DNA of 64,000 nt from Selaginella moellendorffii (Eukaryota; Streptophyta; Lycopodiopsida; Selaginellales; Selaginellaceae): the NCBI RefSeq assembly GCF_000143415.4, contig NW_003314307.1:382859-446858 (forward strand), in the 5' to 3' direction. The translations under genes and the position numbers were made by a program. Below are positions 12,032 to 23,054 of the stretch, piece after piece. The first letter of the stretch is position 1, and every line of letters starts with the position of its first letter. The notes below the pieces were generated by a model. The model was not told the DNA's origin. It did not search any database and saw nothing but the letters and a program-made list of their open reading frames with translations.

Positions 12032-14101
12032 TCAGCAGACACCATTTGTTTTGCTTAGCGCGAACTTCTTCCAGACCTTGAAAGCTCGCTGCGAGTTGCG
12101 AATGTCCTCAAACACGGAAGCCTTTCGTAGATCCAGCTGGGCCTTCACCTCCCCCGGTTCGGCATCTAAGAGCTCTTTCTTGATCTCCGGATCCTTGGCT
12201 AAAGCTTCGGTTACAGCCTGGATTAGCCGAGGGGGATGAGCGTCCAGGTACTTGAACACCGCAACAATGTCGGAGACGAGACGATCGGCCAGAGTCCTGC
12301 TGAAGTCCTCCCGGACAACGACTCGGAGCAGCGTAACATCCTGGGCATCCGGAGCCATGGTGTAAGCAGGAACGATCCAGCCGTAGCGGCGGAGATGGTC
12401 AGCAATCTCGTACTCGTCGTGGTTCTTGCGGTCTTTGAGCGAGAACGCTACCACTGGAACTCCAATTTCCTTGGAGAGAATGACGAAGCGGCCAGTGGCA
12501 ACGAGAGCATCAGCCAGGATTTTAGCATTGGCTTGGCAGTTTTGCATGATAGACTTGTATCCCTGTGTAGAAATCCATAAGAAAAAGGAGATTGTTCTTT
12601 GTTCTTAAACTTACCCTGAAGCCGAGACGAATGAGCTGGTAATACTGAGCTATAATCTGACTAGCACCTGTGGTAAAAGACAGAATGATAAGAGAGTGAT
12701 AGAACAAAAGAACACTCAAAGAACCTTTGGAAAAATTGAGAGTGAAAGTTGGCTGGTCGGCTCCAAGATAATTGATGTGGAAGACGAGCTCTTCCGGAAG
12801 ATCTTCCTTGCCTCTCCAGATAACCCAGCCAATCCCAGCGTACACCAATCCATACTTGTGGCCACTCACATTGATGCTCTTGACAAGAGGCAATCGAAAA
12901 TCCCACTCCAAATCTGGATAGAGGAATGGAGCGATGAATCCTCCACTGGCAGCATCAACGTGGATAGGAGTATCCCATCTAAGGCAAGAAAACGATAAGT
13001 TTCAAGCTTTTTCTCGACGAACACAGAGAGATATTTTACCCAGTTTCTTTGTTCTTTTTTTCCAAGAGCTCGTTGAGGAGCTTCACGTCTTCGAACTCTC
13101 CGTTGTAAGTGGAACCAAGGATGGCTGCAATGCAAATGGTGTTCTCGTCCACCATCTCCACCGCCTTGTGTGGATCCATCACGTAGTAATCCTTGCTCAG
13201 CTTCACTTCCTTGAGCTCCACTTCAAAGTAGCGAGCGAACTTCTCCCAGCAAACCTGGTAATTTCATCAACAGTTCTCAGCATTCATTCTCTCCAAGAAA
13301 AGATGCACAAAACTTCATGGACGAAACTGAAGAGAAACCAACCTGGACGTTTGATCCAGTGACAATGTTTGGCTTATCCCATGGCTTTCCTTCGGCCTTC
13401 CTCTTGTTTTGCCACTTTCGCTTGAGAGCTAAGCCAGCCAGCATTATCGCCTCGGAAGAACCAATAGTTCCAGCTCCAATTGCTTGCTCCGAGTCTCCCA
13501 CTGGAGCATTGAACAGCCGAGCGATCATGTTCACGCATCGATCCTACGAGCAAAACAAAAAACCATTAATTTAAGAGAAAAAAAAACGCTAGCGTTTCTC
13601 CACTCACACGAAAAACCAATTAAGAAAACAATGCGAACATGCAAAGTCATGCTCGAAAGATATTTTCTTTTCGAACCTGGAGCTCTGTGGTCACCGGATA
13701 CTCGTCCATATCGATGTAATTCTTGTTGAGCGAGGCCATGACGAGCTTATCACACTCGGGCTCCATCCAAGTGGTGACGAAGGAGGCGAGATTGAGACGA
13801 GGATTTCCATCCAGCATGAGCTCGTCCGAGATAATCTGATAAGCGGCATCCTTGGGCGTCTCTTGGTCGGGAATGCGGTACCTAGAGAAATGAAAAGAAG
13901 TGAGCCTCGACATCTCGAAAGACAAATCCCAGGATGGATCTCGGCAGGGCCAGATCCACTCGTGGCGACGCGAAAAAATGCGATTTTGGTCGAGCACTCG
14001 GGATGGTTTTCTTCTTACTTTGATACCGACGATTGCGAGTAGCGAGAAGCAAACGTGGACTGGAGGCTGGAATCCGCCTCGGAGGTCATTGTGAGAACCA
14101 T
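12032..14101 (-). CDS. GAD: Glutamate decarboxylase with C-terminal calmodulin-type tail
   Basis: Seven exons (14101-14019, 13881-13677, 13543-13343, 13254-13040, 12978-12725, 12667-12615, 12562-12032) encode 513 residues. GAD converts glutamate to GABA plus CO2 in the cytosol with pyridoxal phosphate. The PLP lysine is Lys276 in [14 protein letters not shown]; other hallmarks are [33 protein letters not shown] and [15 protein letters not shown]. The C-terminus ends [17 protein letters not shown], with the Trp and Lys pair of the plant autoinhibitory calmodulin-binding region, so activation by Ca2+/calmodulin is likely. The tail is shorter than in many angiosperm GADs. The gene is convergent with the receptor-like kinase gene (116 bp apart). 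Confidence 0.96.
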
Positions 14102-14520
14102 CTTGAATACCTTTTTTTTGTACTTGCTCCTGTTCTTCTTTTTGCGCTGGAGGATCTCGTGGCTCAAATACAAACCACAGCGCAAGGGGCAGAAAGGGAG
14201 AGATCACCAAGAGAACAGCGCTTGAGAGACACTAGGCAACTCACAAGAGACCCGTGTTATGCCTTCCAACTAAGAACCCCCCCTTTTCCTCACGGAATTT
14301 TGCCTTTTTTTTTCTGCTCTGTTTTTTTTTTCGCGTCAAAAGTATGCGCGTTAGGTACGCGTAGATAACTTGGACTTACGTTTTACTAGACATTTTGTAG
14401 CATATGATAGAGATATGAGAGTGGTTTCCTATTGTTTTTATTCATTCCAGAAATATATAAACCCATGATTGATACGAGAATAGTTTTATATTTTTTTTAT
14501 ACATTTCGAGAAATTGTTGA
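14102..14520. other. Upstream region of the GAD gene
   Basis: Pyrimidine- and T-rich sequence upstream of the GAD start, with no supported gene. It presumably contains the GAD 5' UTR and promoter and ends at the tRNA. Confidence 0.5.
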
Positions 14521-14594
14521 GGCCGCGTAGCGCAGTGGATTAGCGCGTAAGACTTCGGATCTGAAGGTCGTGGGTCCGAATCCCACCGTTGTCG
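14521..14594 (+). tRNA. tRNA-Arg (anticodon UCG), slightly irregular
   Basis: A 74-nt cloverleaf can be drawn. The D-stem GCGC/GCGC is perfect. The anticodon loop CTTCGGA has anticodon TCG at 14555-14557, on a stem with one A-G mismatch. The T-arm GTGGG/CCCAC is perfect around the loop TCCGAAT, where a C replaces the usual second T of TTC. The acceptor stem has two G-U pairs and one C-U mismatch. The coding match is to arginine (CGA codon). The irregular pairs leave open that it is a decaying copy; no intron is seen. Confidence 0.72.
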
Positions 14595-14651
14595 ATGTTT
14601 CTAGTTAATACCCAGGTAAGAAAAATATTGCTCGTTAGAATAATCCGCATT

Positions 14652-16088
14652 TTACTTGAAGTATGTTGAATCTGGATCGCCAGTAATGTTTAGCGGGTAA
14701 CTAGCGGCCCATTGTTGAAATTCCTTCCACCGGCCCCACAGATCCCCGGGCGTCAACTCCGTCACCCAAGCCGGCATAAAGTCGGCTATGGAAGTTGTCT
14801 CTGCTGCGAAGTTTTGGATCCTTGTCATGCGAGGGATTCGAAGCTCTTCATACCTGTTTGAGGAAACCTCGCGGGACAACTTATGATCTGATCGTCACAC
14901 AACTTTACCTGATCACTGCTCGCTTGAGATCTTCAGGACTTCCAGCCGCGAGGGCGGGCGAGAGAAGCTCACAGAGCTGATGAGCGTCTTCGAAGGCTGT
15001 TCTTGCTCCTTGGCCAGGGCCCCAATGCATCGCATGCGCAGCTAAAACGAGAGATTCTAAGAGACTCGTGTGTTTCTCAAGAACTTACCATCGCCCATGA
15101 GCACCACCCTGTGATCGAGATCGCTCCAGCTCTCGAGTGGAATTCGGTCCTTGATTCTCCTCTGGAATATCTGCCCCGCCTCGGTTGCTTCCACCGCGAC
15201 TTTGAGCGGCTCCCACGCGGGAGACGAGCCCAGAAGCTTGTCAATCTCCTGCAGCACCCTCGCCTTGCCGGATTCATCGCAAAATCCATCGCTGGATCCC
15301 TTCGCGGTGCTGCGATCCTCAACTCTAAGCACCCACAGCGTGTAATCCTCGCCTAGAGCAGCAAGAACAGTGTCAATTTCCGTACAAGAGCACCGTACCG
15401 GCGTCGACGAGGAAGGACACTGATGGGCCCTTTCGGATGCTTGCGATCTGGTCGCGATCGTGCACCGAAAATCTCCCAGGATTGTGGACGAGCGCGTTCC
15501 AGTTGATGAGATGGAGATCCCGCGGGCGATCGGCGGGATACATCGCTCGCCTCACCGCCGAGTTGATTCCATCGGCGCCCACCACGAACTTGGCGCGGAA
15601 TATCGCGACCTCACCGCCACACTGGAATCGCAGCGCCACGGATTGATCTTCCAGGCAGTAGTCGAGGAGCGCGTGGGAGCAGTGGATGTACAGAGCTGGG
15701 ACTCGCGAGGCGAGGATGGATCTGGCGCTGCGCCATTTCACGACGTAGAACTCGTCGTCCCGGACACCATCATACCTCGTCACAAAGGTCTCGTCGCCAT
15801 TGCGCGATCCACAGAATGTGACCTTGGTTGTTTTGGTGATGCTCGCGACCGATTTGATCGCCGCCGAGAGGCCGACACTGATGCCATCCAAGGCGCGGCT
15901 GGCTGCGCATCAATCCAATCCGTTGGAGAGGAAAAGATTGGGAGATTTATACCATTGGGACCGAGGCTGGTGGCCGTGGCGGTGTCCACGATGAGGTTTG
16001 GGGATTTCTCGAACACGTGAGCTTGGATTCCTCGAGAATGTAGGCCTGCGGCAAGCGCAAGGCCCGCGTCAACTATGGCCACTTCCAT
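14652..16088 (-). CDS. FAD-dependent monooxygenase, array copy A
   Basis: Five exons (16088-15953, 15902-15399, 15352-15089, 15041-14909, 14853-14652) give 412 residues of the plant MO1/CTF2 salicylate-hydroxylase-like group, which uses FAD and NAD(P)H to hydroxylate small, often aromatic, substrates. FVVGADGINSAVRR (DG motif) and VLMGDAAHAMHWGPGQGARTAFEDAH (split here by an intron after GD) are present. Compared with copy C, the first ATG has become GTG, so translation must start five codons later. The Rossmann loop reads IVDAGLALAAG instead of IVGAGLGGLALAAG: the first glycine is Asp and three residues are deleted. FAD binding is therefore doubtful although the whole frame is open. It may be a young pseudogene or a changed enzyme. 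Confidence 0.8.
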
Positions 16089-16165
16089 CACCGGCTTGTC
16101 CACGCTCTTCCAACTGTTCGTACAGGGAGTCGTACCTGGGAGGTTAAAAAATCTTGAGCATTAAA

Positions 16166-16440
16166 AAATGAAATAAAATCTGAACTAAATATTCCTGTTG
16201 TCATCAGATGCCCTTTGGTGATTTTATTTTTCAGCAAGCCAGCCACGGTTTCAGAGACCAGTTACAATCTCACGTTCTGTTTATGATTATCCTTAGAAAG
16301 ATTGTTTTGGCCCATCTTGTCTCATGGCTACAAAGTTGGCAATGTTGTTCTTTGCCAAGAGTGCAATGCATTTATTTAGGATCAGCAACTTCAATGGCTC
16401 CACCTCCGATCAAGTTTGACTACATACAAAGCATCCCATA
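16166..16440. repeat. 5' flank of monooxygenase copy A, duplicated at 19307-19870
   Basis: Segments at 16166-16262 and 16289-16440 match 19309-19416 and 19712-19870 closely, so the tandem duplication unit reaches well upstream of the coding part. The two segments are joined here by a 26-bp spacer, whereas in the other copy they are separated by about 295 bp. Confidence 0.75.
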
Positions 16441-17035
16441 CAGCTAAGCTCAGATTAAGAATAAAATAAAGTAAATGGAGAATTATAACTTCGCATATAT
16501 GTTAATACAAATACTTCTACTAAACATGTTTTTTGCAAAGCAAACGACCGATGCACTCGGACAAGCTGACCTGGCAGCAGCACCTGCCACAATTCATCAA
16601 GAAAGATTCATTTGAGTATTGGATTGAGAGATTGTTAAAACAGCATTCTTGCAACTGCATCCATCAGTCTCCTGCTTAGAAGAGCAAAGGCGAGGCCTCT
16701 GGCCAAAAAGCTGGTAGACGCAAAGGGAGCGAGAAAGGGAGGAGGGAGTGTGGCGGGAGCCGGGACCTAGGGAGATGAAGGAATGTAAGTGTGGGAATGG
16801 AGGGAGTGAAAAGACCCTCACAACAAACTTGCAAACTTGTTTGCAGTTTTATGTTTCTTGTTAGGCACCACAAAACTGCCAAAACAGAATATAAATAATT
16901 CACATTACAGTTGAATTTATTATTTTGTACGAAATGGAATTAATTCCTGCTCATTCGCTACTATGTTTGCGCTATTACTCACCCCGTCTGTTATTCGTAC
17001 CGGCCGTTATAAAATACGTCTAAATCATTTTTTAT
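16441..17035. other. Intergenic stretch between copies A and B
   Basis: No gene family is recognisable. A purine-rich stretch lies at about 16690-16810. Otherwise the sequence is unremarkable. Confidence 0.4.
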
Positions 17036-19297
17036 CTGGATCATCAGTCATGTTTAGCAGGTAACTAGCGGCCCAGTGTTGAAATTCCTTCGTCCGGCAC
17101 CTCTGATCTGAGGGCGTCAACTGTGTCACCCAAGCCGGTATGAAGTCTGCTACTCTGCTGCGTAGTTTTGGAACATTGTCATGCGAGGGATTCGAACCTG
17201 TTTGAAAGAACCTTGCGTTATAACTTCTGATCGTCGTGAGACTTCACAAAACTTTACCTGATCACTGCTAGCTTGAGATCTTCCGGATTTCCAGCTGCGA
17301 GGGCGGGGGAGAGAAGCTCACAAAGCTGATGTGCGTCTTTGAAGGCTGTTCTTGCTCCTTGGCAGGGGCCCCAATGCATCGCATGAGTAGCTACCCTTCA
17401 ACTCCCCCTTCCTGCTCTCACATCCACATCCTAGCTAGTTGCATATATGCCCATCTTGGACTCCAGTCTTTAACTGTGTTCCACTACGCGTTTCTTTGGG
17501 CCTCAGAGTATTTGTTTGAAAGGAGTAGAGGGAAGTTTTACTGATCAAAATGCAGCGATCCAAATTCCAGGCTCCAGTCGCCTCTGCGGAAAAGAGAGAA
17601 GAGATTCATGTAACTTCTCCACACAAAACCTCGTCAAAAACTGCCCATGAGCACCACCCTGTGATCCAGATCGCTCCAGCCCTCTGGTGGAATTCTGTCC
17701 TTGATTCGCCTCTGAAAGATCTTCCCTGCCTCCACCGCGACTTTGAGCGGCTCCCACACGGGAGAATCTGTTTGAGGATTTCCTTTTAAAGAGTTTTTCC
17801 ATGCCACATCATCAAAATTCCTTATATATTCTAAAAGAAAATAATATACTTTTATATACCTTGTTAAATATATAAATATAAAGATATTTTAAATATTAAT
17901 GATAATAATTTCAATAAAAATAATCAAAATTTAAAATATATCTATTAGAAAAGAAATCAAATAAATTAAAACTTTTGCATAATTGCAAATTATTGTGCTC
18001 ACTCTTTGCCTCAATCATAGAAGTCTTTGTAGTAATTGCATCCATCAATAAGAGCTCACAGCCCTAATTTTCATTTTTCAACTTAAACCCCAAACAATTC
18101 AAAAACCATTTAGTGCCTAGAGATTTTAAGACATTTTTCCCTAAAATAGATCAAAGAAATGAATGGTTTTTTTGTGTAGTGGCAAGAGGATGCAACTTAA
18201 AGTTTCTTTGTGAGGATTATCCACTAGGGGCTTTACACTTTAACAACTAAACAATATAAGATGGATGGAATCTTGTTATTATTTGTTGTGGGGTGACACA
18301 TGCTTCAACAACTAAACTCACTAAAATCTATAGTTACTTTAAAAATTGGTAGAAAGTGAGAAACAATGGTAAGATTTTCAGTGCACAATTGAGACTAACA
18401 AGCATCTGGAGCACCCATCAGTGTCTTTCCTCATCGATGCAGGTACAGTTCTCTCATACAGAATTTGACACTGTTCTAGGTGAGGATTACACTTTAGCAT
18501 TGAGGATCACAGGATCCAGTGATGGATTTTGCAATGAATCCAAAGTGTATTCACTTTAAGGTTTTTGGTGTTTGGCAGTCCGGCCATGGAATATCCTAGT
18601 TTATTTTATAAAATAACTGGTAAAATCTAAATTTAAATTTACTTAAAGATTTTAAATTTTTATTTTTATAAATCTTAAATAAAATTATAAAACTCAGTTT
18701 GTTCTTTTAGGATTGTGGACGAGCGCGTTCCAGTTGATGAGATGGAGATCCTGCGGGCGATCGGCTGGATACATCGCTCGCCTCACCGCCGAGTTGATTC
18801 CATCGTGGCGCGGAATATCGCGACCTCACCGCCACACTGGAATCGCAGCGCCACGGATTGATCTTCCAGGCAATAGTCGAGGAGCGCGTGGGAGCAGTGG
18901 ATGTACAGAGCTCGGACGCGCGAGGCGAGGATGGATCTGGCGCTGCGCCATTTCACGATGTAGAACTCGTCGTCCGGACCCCATCATACCTCGTCACAAA
19001 GGTTTCCTTGCCATTGCGCGATCCACAGAATGTCCCCTTGGTACCGATTTGATTGCCGCCGAGAGGCCGACACTGATGCCATCCAAGGCGCGGCTGGCTG
19101 CGCATCAATCCAATCCGTTGGAGAGGAAAGCTTGGGAGATCTATACCATTGGGACCGAGGCTGGTGGCCGTGGCGGTGTCCACGATGAGGTTTGAGGATT
19201 TCTCGAAGACATGAGCTTGGATTCCTCGAGAATGTAGGCCTGCGGCAAGCGCAAGGCCGGCCAGCCCCGCGTCAACTATGGCCACTTCCATCACCAT
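17036..19297 (-). pseudogene. FAD-dependent monooxygenase, array copy B (shredded)
   Basis: Pieces of the same gene as copies A and C lie in order on the minus strand: exon 1 and much of exon 2 (19297-18713), the 3' part of exon 3 (about 17770-17575), exon 4 (about 17392-17260) and exon 5 (about 17200-17036). The intervening parts are replaced by unrelated sequence at about 17395-17545 and 17790-18710. Exon 5 lacks about 11 nt at its start and the frame is broken in exon 2 (the joined codons after GPNG shift frame). The Rossmann loop (VDAGLAGLALAAG) retains the length of copy C but already has the Gly-to-Asp change shared with copy A, so A and B are probably closer relatives. Confidence 0.88.
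18365..18556 (+). pseudogene. Inverted, C-to-T-decayed monooxygenase exon 2/exon 3 fragment
   Basis: On the plus strand, opposite to all other copies, about 190 bp matches the exon 2-intron-exon 3 junction: a stretch like GRFSVH, then VFLIDAG, a 37-bp intron still bounded by GT and AG, then EDYTLALRI and SSDGFCNES. Nearly all CpG sites of the intact copies are TG or CA here and a stop interrupts the frame. It lies inside the gap of copy B, in AT-rich DNA. Confidence 0.75.
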
Positions 19298-19306
19298 GCG
19301 CGTGTT

Positions 19307-19870
19307 CTTGCGAAATAATCAAATAAAATCTGAACCAAATATTCCTGTTGTCATCACATGCCCCTTGGTGATTTTATTTTTCAGCAAGCCGGCCACGATT
19401 TCAGATACCAGTTACGCGGAGGTTTGCTGGCGCCGGCCGTGATCGTCGAGAATAGGAGGGGCACGAAGTAGACCTTGGCGGCGCGCTGGTACTTTCCATT
19501 GCTCGTGCTCTGCTTGGAAGATTTTGGATGGTGTTCTTGGTGGTTCTTGCGGTCCCCGTGGATCGTCTCGTGTCCCGAGTTCTTGTCAATCTTGTCCGGA
19601 GGATCAAACTTGGTCTGCCAGCCCGCGATGATCATCTCCTCTGGAGAATCCGTCTTCTTGAAGTGGCCTCGTTTCCATGAGCTAAACAAGAACATCTGAC
19701 ACAACTCCATCCTTAGAAAGATCGTTTGGCCCATCTCGTCTCATGGCTACAAAGTTGGCAATGCTGTTCTTCACCAAGAGTGATTAAGGTAATGCTTTGC
19801 ATTCATTTAGGATTAGCAACTTCAATGGCTCCCACCACAGGGATCAAGTTCGACTACATACAAAGCACCC
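19307..19870. repeat. 5' flank of monooxygenase copy B, duplicated from copy A flank
   Basis: The outer parts (19309-19416 and 19712-19870) match the flank of copy A at 16166-16440. They are separated by a 295-bp segment absent from the other flank. The order is collinear, which supports segmental tandem duplication. Confidence 0.7.
19417..19711. other. GC-rich 295-bp insert of unknown origin
   Basis: This segment interrupts the duplicated flank of copy B. A minus-strand frame of 117 codons (19734-19381) spans it and looks protein-like (FSSWKRGHFKKTDSPEE, AAKVYFVPLLFSTITAGA), with higher GC than its surroundings. I do not recognise the family. It could be a captured gene fragment, or ancestral sequence deleted from the copy A flank. 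Confidence 0.4.
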
Positions 19871-19941
19871 CTTGGCTCATATAGACTAAGATGTAGATGT
19901 TTATATTATAACCTGTGGAATCAATTATATTTGCAATAATT

Positions 19942-21458
19942 TTACTTGAAGTATGTTGAATCTGGATCACCAGTCATGTTTAGCGGGTAACTAGCGGCCC
20001 AGTGTTGAAACTCCTTCATCCGGCACCTCTGATCTGAGGGCGTCAACTGTGTCACCCAAGCCGGTATAAAGTCGGGTATGCAGGTTGTCTCTGCTGCGTA
20101 GTTTTGGAACTTTGTCAAGCGAGGGATTCGAAGCTCTTCATACCTGTTTGAAAGAACCTTGCGTTATAACTTCTGACCGTCGTGAGACTTCACACAACTT
20201 TACCTCATCACTGCTCGCTTGAGATCCTCCGGATTTCCAGCCGCGAGGGCGGGGGAGAGAAGCTCACAAAGCTGATGAGCGTCTTCGAAGGCTGTTCTTG
20301 CTCCTTGGGCGGGGCCCCAATGCATCGCATGAGCAGCTAAAAAGAGAGAAGAGATTCATGTAACTTCTCCACGCAAAACTTCATAAAAAAAAAAAAACTT
20401 ACCATCGCCCATGAGCACCACCCTCTGATCCAGATTGCTCCAGCTCTCGAGTGGAATTCGGTCCTTGATTCTCCGCTGGAAGATCTGCCCCGCCTCGGTT
20501 GCTTCCACCGCGATTTTGAGCGGCTCCCACGCGGGAGACGAGCCCAGAAGCTTGTCAATCTCTTCCAGCACCCTCGCCTTGCCGGATTCATCGCAAAACC
20601 CCCCGCTAGATTCCTTCGCGGTGCTGCGATCCTCAACTCTAAACACCCACAGCGTGTAATCCTCGCCTAGAGCAGCAAGAACAGTGTCAACTTCCGTACA
20701 AGAGCTAGATCATCCAGACCGGAGGACCGTACCGGCGTCGACGAGGTAGCATAGCGATGGGCCGCTCCGGATGAGTGCGATCTGGTCTCGATCGTGCACC
20801 GAAAATCTCCCAGGATTGTGGACGAGCGCATTCCAATTAATGAGGTGGAGATCCCGTGGACGATCGGCAGGATACATCGCTCGCCTCACCGCCGAGTTGA
20901 TTCCATCGGCACCCACCACGAACTTGGCACGGATTATCGTGGCCTCACCGCCGCATTGGAATCGCAGCGCCACGGACTGATCGTCCAGGAAGTAGTCGAG
21001 GAGCACGTGAGAGCAGTGAATGTACCGAGCTGGGACGCGCGAGGCGAGGATGGATCTGGCGCTGCGCCATTTCACGACGTAGAGCTCGTCCTTGCCATAG
21101 CTCGTCACCAGGGTTTTGTCACCGGCGCCATTGCGCGATCCACACAACGTGGCCTTGGTCGTCTTGGTGAGGCTCGCAACCGACTTGATCGCCGCAGAGA
21201 GGCCGACAATGATCCCATCCAAGGCGCGGCTGGCTGCGCATCAATTCCATCGGGGAAAGATTGAGCGAGGAGATCTAGAAGAGATTTGGGGAGTATACCA
21301 TTGGGGCCGAGGCTGACCGCCGTGGCTGTGTCCGCGATGAGGTTTGGGGATTTCTCGAACACGTGAGCTTGGATTCCTCGAGAATGTAGGCCCGCTGCGA
21401 GAGCAAGGCCGCCCAGCCCCGCGCCAACGATGGCCACTTCCATCACCGGCTTATCCAT
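19942..21458 (-). CDS. FAD-dependent monooxygenase, array copy C (intact)
   Basis: Five exons (21458-21299, 21233-20733, 20666-20403, 20336-20204, 20143-19942) with matching phases encode 419 residues, without stops or frameshifts. The FAD-binding loop is canonical (VAIVGAGLGGLALAAG), followed by HVFEKSPN, the DG motif FVVGADGINSAVRR and the GD motif VLMGDAAHAMHWGPAQGARTAFED, split by an intron inside GD-A. The closest plant relatives by motif are the MO1/CTF2 single-component flavin monooxygenases. No signal peptide is evident, so it is probably cytosolic or loosely organellar. It is the best candidate for the functional member of the array; A and B are derived or degenerate. The substrate is unknown. 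Confidence 0.9.
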
Positions 21459-21498
21459 GCTCGAAGAACTGCCAGGAGAGGGCTTCGTACTTGGGACT

Positions 21499-21544
21499 TG
21501 TTCTTGTTAACACCGGGGTCGTGGGCTCGAACCCATGTTGGCCG
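21499..21544 (+). pseudogene. 3' half of a tRNA-Asn(GUU)-like sequence
   Basis: The sequence runs from an anticodon loop (CTTGTTAAC) through a variable region to a T-arm (GTGGGCTCGAACCCAT) and a 3' acceptor strand (GTTGGCC), resembling the 3' half of tRNA-Asn. The 5' half (acceptor strand and D-arm) is missing, so it cannot be a working tRNA. It lies just upstream of monooxygenase copy C. Confidence 0.6.
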
Positions 21545-22076
21545 AAGCTTGATTTGAGATATATCCGTTTCAAAACTATTTACTTAGTTTTTAGTTTTCC
21601 TCGCTTCAATAGCAATAGTGCCATCTTGACTCTAACCTAAAGTGTTGAAGGATAGCTCTTAATATCCAGAAGAAAGAACTTTGCAAAAATATTGTACATA
21701 CCTTTTTTACACTCTTTGAAGTTCTATTGGACAACTTATCATAGTAGAAACTGATTCAGGGATCTATTATTAAGCCCACACCATAATTGATACTTGTAAT
21801 CTAAAATTACTTTAGTAGAGAGAAGAAAATAAACACATTCACTCATACTTATATATTGATTGGTGGCTCTCACCTTGCTTGCTGTATCTTAGTGTCAAGA
21901 GCTTTTAGAGCAACATTGGATTTTCCAGAAACTATTCTCCGTCGTCATTGTGTGCTGACAAATGTGCAAGTTGAGCAAGCATTGGGATAGATTGAATGGT
22001 TGATACTTCTAATTTAAGAGTGGGTAGCATTATTTATTTGGATATCTTATGTAGCTCATAAAACTTTGTTTTAGCC
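21545..22076. other. Geneless AT-rich spacer before the LTR element
   Basis: I see no coding or RNA feature. This is the left flank into which the LTR retrotransposon inserted. Confidence 0.5.
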
Positions 22077-22081
22077 ACATG
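22077..22081. repeat. Target site duplication (left), ACATG
   Basis: ACATG directly precedes the left LTR and is repeated directly after the right LTR at 29301-29305. A 5-bp duplication is standard for LTR-retrotransposon integrase. Confidence 0.85.
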
Positions 22082-23054
22082 TGTCGCGAATGTGACTTCG
22101 GGTATTGAAAGTTACCTGTCGACTAGTCCTTACGGACACTCTTACCTTACTGCCACGATAGCAGGAGGTCAGTATTGCTGGTCCCTTTTATGGTCTTCAC
22201 TCAAGCTAGTTGAGAAATTGGTCATCACGTGTGCACTTGACTAGATGAGCATAAAGATGGAATTCCTACGTGCTATTTTTCAAGCATACTTGACCTGGTT
22301 AGAGAAACTCATTCGTTGACTTACATTTGCTAGTGTTGAGAACCCTCGCGATATTGAGATTGGTCCCTCAATATCGCTAGATGATACCTTACCGTGTCTA
22401 CTAAACACCCTCGCTATCATGCCCTTTGTGTTAGTCTCATTTCGGTCCCAAATGCTATTTATGGAAAGTATCCAAATTTGCTCATTTGGCATATCTACGG
22501 AATGTAAAGATCATCCTGAACACAATGGTGTTTGTCCTATGTCTAAATTCGCAATCTAGGGACATTCCATATTTAATAAGTTTCAAGCTTGTCCTAGAGA
22601 CTAACTCTTGATACTAAGGGAGGCTTGGGGTGAAAGCCCAAAGTGTGTGTCCCTCAAGGGGGGGGATGTGGGGGGTTTTAAATGTATAGTAGGGATAATG
22701 GGTAGGTCAGGCATGGCTAACTAATCTGAGGCATAGTCTAGCTCCCACTTGCGTGCCTGTCCTTGTTCTGTGTCCGGCTTGGGTCTTAGTTGGTGGAATA
22801 CCCATATCCTCACGTTAGACCACCGGTATGCCGAAATAGCGCCAGACTCCGTTTGGCTCCGTTTTGCATGCTGGTCCTAGCATTGGGATGTTGGTTACTT
22901 TAGGACTGTTCCAAGTCGCTCCGGGCTCCTATCCCTTCGCTCCTTGGGCTGTATGCTCGGGAGTTGCTCCGTGGTTTGGTTCCATCACTCCTTGGCTCCA
23001 TGCTTGGGAGTTTGGCACCGTTGCCCAAGGCCCTGAGCCTCGGGTTCCTATAGA

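Noticed and set aside
15460-16020. 186-codon plus-strand frame antisense to monooxygenase copy A (and 20794-21264 over copy C)
   Set aside because: Antisense shadow kept open by the codon composition of the real exons; the two copies agree only because the genes are paralogues.
22280-22492. 70-codon minus-strand frame present in both LTRs (also 28373-28585)
   Set aside because: It is shared because the LTRs are copies of one sequence. It has no recognisable motif and lies antisense to the element, so conservation is not evidence of coding.
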